Assembly (NCBI GenBank): GCA_964479585.1
Contig: CAYZMP010000065.1
Coordinates: 1 to 6,040 of the forward strand
DNA: 6,040 nucleotides
Direction: 5' to 3'
From: UBA6182 sp964479585
Lineage (GTDB): Bacteria; Bacillota_I; Bacilli_A; Erysipelotrichales; Erysipelotrichaceae
Position 1 is the stretch's first letter, and each line of letters opens with the position of its first letter. This document shows positions 4,845 to 6,040 of the stretch, one piece after another. Made by a program: the position numbers and the translations under genes. The notes below the pieces were generated by a model that was not told the origin of the DNA, did not search any database, and worked only from the letters and a program-made list of their open reading frames with translations.

Positions 4845-5990
4845 ATGAAACTCAAGCATTTTATGCATCTTTTGAAATGGGTTAGTTTATTGATGATATT
4901 GACAACATATTTTACCTTTGTGACTCATGCAGAACCATTAATAAGTTTATCCAAGCAAGAATCATTAGATGAGTACATACAAAGTAATTTAGATAAGTTA
5001 AGTGTACCCAATGCATCGGTTGCGATTTCTTATCAAGGGGAACTAGTTTATAGTCAAGTTTTTGGACAGTCGATAAGCAAAGATTCTAGTTTTTACATAG
5101 GATCTATTTCAAAGTCACTAACAGCTTTAGCTATTGCTCAATTAGAATACCAGGGGAAAATCAGTTTAGATCAACGAGTTTCAACGTATATTGATGAGTT
5201 TTCTATATCCGATGAAACTACTGTTCGACATCTTGTTCATCATGTTAGTGGAATGACTGAAAAGGAATATAGTTCATGGGGTGCATTGCCATCTGATGCA
5301 GACTTTTCACAGCTTGTGCATGACATGAACAACATTACATTAACACACACACCAGGTGAGCAATTCGCTTATTTTAATCCTAATTATAGTTTACTTGGTT
5401 ATATTATTGAAAACGTTACTGGATTAAGTTATGTGGATTATATTGATGAGTATATAATTAAACCTCTTAAACTAAAAAACACTTCTGCCATAAAAGAAGT
5501 CGATGTACAAGGCAATTTATCATTTTTTGGCTTTTCATTCAAACGAGATGAACAACCTTTTAACTATGATTTACCAGCAGGTTATATTACCTCGACAGCA
5601 GAAGATCTACTCTTGTTTATGGATGCTATTCGTTATGATCCGCAAAGTGTAGGTCTTTCTGATGATGGATTTAAGACATTAACTCAAACATATCCCACAG
5701 ATAATTTTTATAGCATGGGTTGGATGAATTATGATTTAGCAGATAGACAAGCTATTCATCATGGAGGATCACTTCCTGGTTATTCATCCAATGCTATTAT
5801 GTTAGTTGAGGATGATTACAATATTGCATTGCTTCTAAATAAGAATCATTTGCTTACTTCATCGATTTTGTATCCAGATTTAAGTGAAGGTATCATTCGA
5901 ATATTGTATGATGAAAAAGTACCGACTAGTTCTTCTTATTTTTTGGTGTATAGAATGTTACTTATCTTGTTTGCATTTACTATTAGGTAG
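4845..5990 (+). CDS. Secreted serine hydrolase, class C beta-lactamase/PBP-like family, probably truncated at the C-terminus
   Basis: A 381-residue protein. Residues 1-29 form a signal peptide: basic start (MKLKH), hydrophobic core and a THA cleavage site before Glu30. The beta-lactamase-like domain follows with all three active-site motifs: FYIGSISKS with Ser87-x-x-Lys90 (SISK), YFN at 176-178, and HHGGSLPGYSS with HGG at 306-308. Further landmarks are VRHLVHHVSGM (127-137), TPGEQFAY (169-176), GYIIENVTG (185-193) and PAGYITSTAEDLLLFM (244-259). The family includes esterases, D-amino-acid peptidases and penicillin-binding-like proteins; the substrate here cannot be told. It should act outside the membrane. 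Close relatives with this N-terminus usually continue into several C-terminal membrane helices; here one begins (SYFLVYRMLLILFAFTI, 364-380) and stops at once. The stop lies in sequence that looks like an insertion-sequence end, so the gene may be disrupted. The catalytic domain appears whole. It is read separately from the padR operon, 332 bp away. Confidence 0.87.
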   Translation: MKLKHFMHLLKWVSLLMILTTYFTFVTHAEPLISLSKQESLDEYIQSNLDKLSVPNASVAISYQGELVYSQVFGQSISKDSSFYIGSISKSLTALAIAQLEYQGKISLDQRVSTYIDEFSISDETTVRHLVHHVSGMTEKEYSSWGALPSDADFSQLVHDMNNITLTHTPGEQFAYFNPNYSLLGYIIENVTGLSYVDYIDEYIIKPLKLKNTSAIKEVDVQGNLSFFGFSFKRDEQPFNYDLPAGYITSTAEDLLLFMDAIRYDPQSVGLSDDGFKTLTQTYPTDNFYSMGWMNYDLADRQAIHHGGSLPGYSSNAIMLVEDDYNIALLLNKNHLLTSSILYPDLSEGIIRILYDEKVPTSSSYFLVYRMLLILFAFTIR

Positions 5991-6040
5991 TGTCAATAAG
6001 TTTGTGTAAACGCCAAACATTGTAGAACTATAGTCGTTGG
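5986..6040. mobile_element. Possible terminus of an IS256-family (mutator-type) insertion sequence
   Basis: From about 5986 the sequence reads GGTAGTGTCAATAAG, followed by GTTTGTGTAAAC at 6000-6011. Inverted-repeat ends of IS256-type elements in low-GC bacteria often carry a similar TTTGTGTAAA core. The position fits: the hydrolase frame ends here, just after entering its membrane region, and the stop TAG (5988-5990) would be supplied by the element. The rest of the element, its transposase and the other end are outside the window, so neither the family nor a target duplication can be confirmed. Confidence 0.4.

Noticed and set aside
1..6040. CRISPR array, tRNA or rRNA gene, origin or toxin-antitoxin pair
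   Set aside because: No regularly spaced direct repeats, cloverleaf-like GC-rich segments, rRNA-like sequence, or pair of small overlapping genes other than padR-DUF2812 were seen.
1..6040. Mycoplasma-type genetic code (TGA as tryptophan), considered because of the low GC
   Set aside because: The tryptophans I checked in the reading frames use TGG, and TGA closes padR in an ATGA overlap, so the standard bacterial code fits.

Overview
The window looks like a chromosomal segment of a low-GC Gram-positive bacterium (Bacillota or a related class such as Erysipelotrichia or the Izemoplasma/Acholeplasma side). The sequence is strongly AT-rich. Ribosome binding sites are AAGGAG/AGAGGA-like, terminators are short hairpins with T-runs, and the gene families are typical of that phylum. 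Tryptophan is encoded by TGG and TGA is used as a stop (for example in an ATGA overlap at 3148-3151), so the Mycoplasma code does not apply. I cannot name the species. All genes I can support are on the + strand, in three groups.

Group 1 (428-2741) is a three-gene operon: a histidine-phosphatase-family protein with an altered RHG signature, a compact SRPBCC-like protein, and a large tandem flavodoxin-like oxidoreductase. The last joins a CxxCxxC-type domain to a second domain with a standard NGSPR FMN loop. It ends in a clear intrinsic terminator whose loop contains the stop codon. About 400 bp of AT-rich, gene-free DNA precedes the operon. It holds several short palindromes and, at the very left edge, what looks like the second half of a terminator from an upstream gene.

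Group 2 (2825-4512) is a PadR-family repressor overlapping by 4 bp with a DUF2812 membrane protein that has five predicted transmembrane segments and a C-terminal domain probably outside the cell. The promoter is bracketed by a perfect 9-bp inverted repeat, which suggests autoregulation by the PadR protein of a membrane/envelope response.

Group 3 (4845-5990) is a secreted serine hydrolase of the class C beta-lactamase/PBP-like family with signal peptide, SxxK, YxN and HxG motifs. It stops a few residues into what should be a C-terminal membrane region. The sequence at the stop (about 5986-6011) resembles the end of an IS256-type insertion sequence, so the gene may be cut by a mobile element that continues past the window. 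The 332-bp gap before it contains a perfect TATAAT inside a dyad and a weak hairpin with a T-run.

Nothing here is clearly a new defence or mobile system. The most unusual items are the fused dual flavoprotein, the PadR operator architecture, the QHT phosphatase variant and the possible IS disruption.
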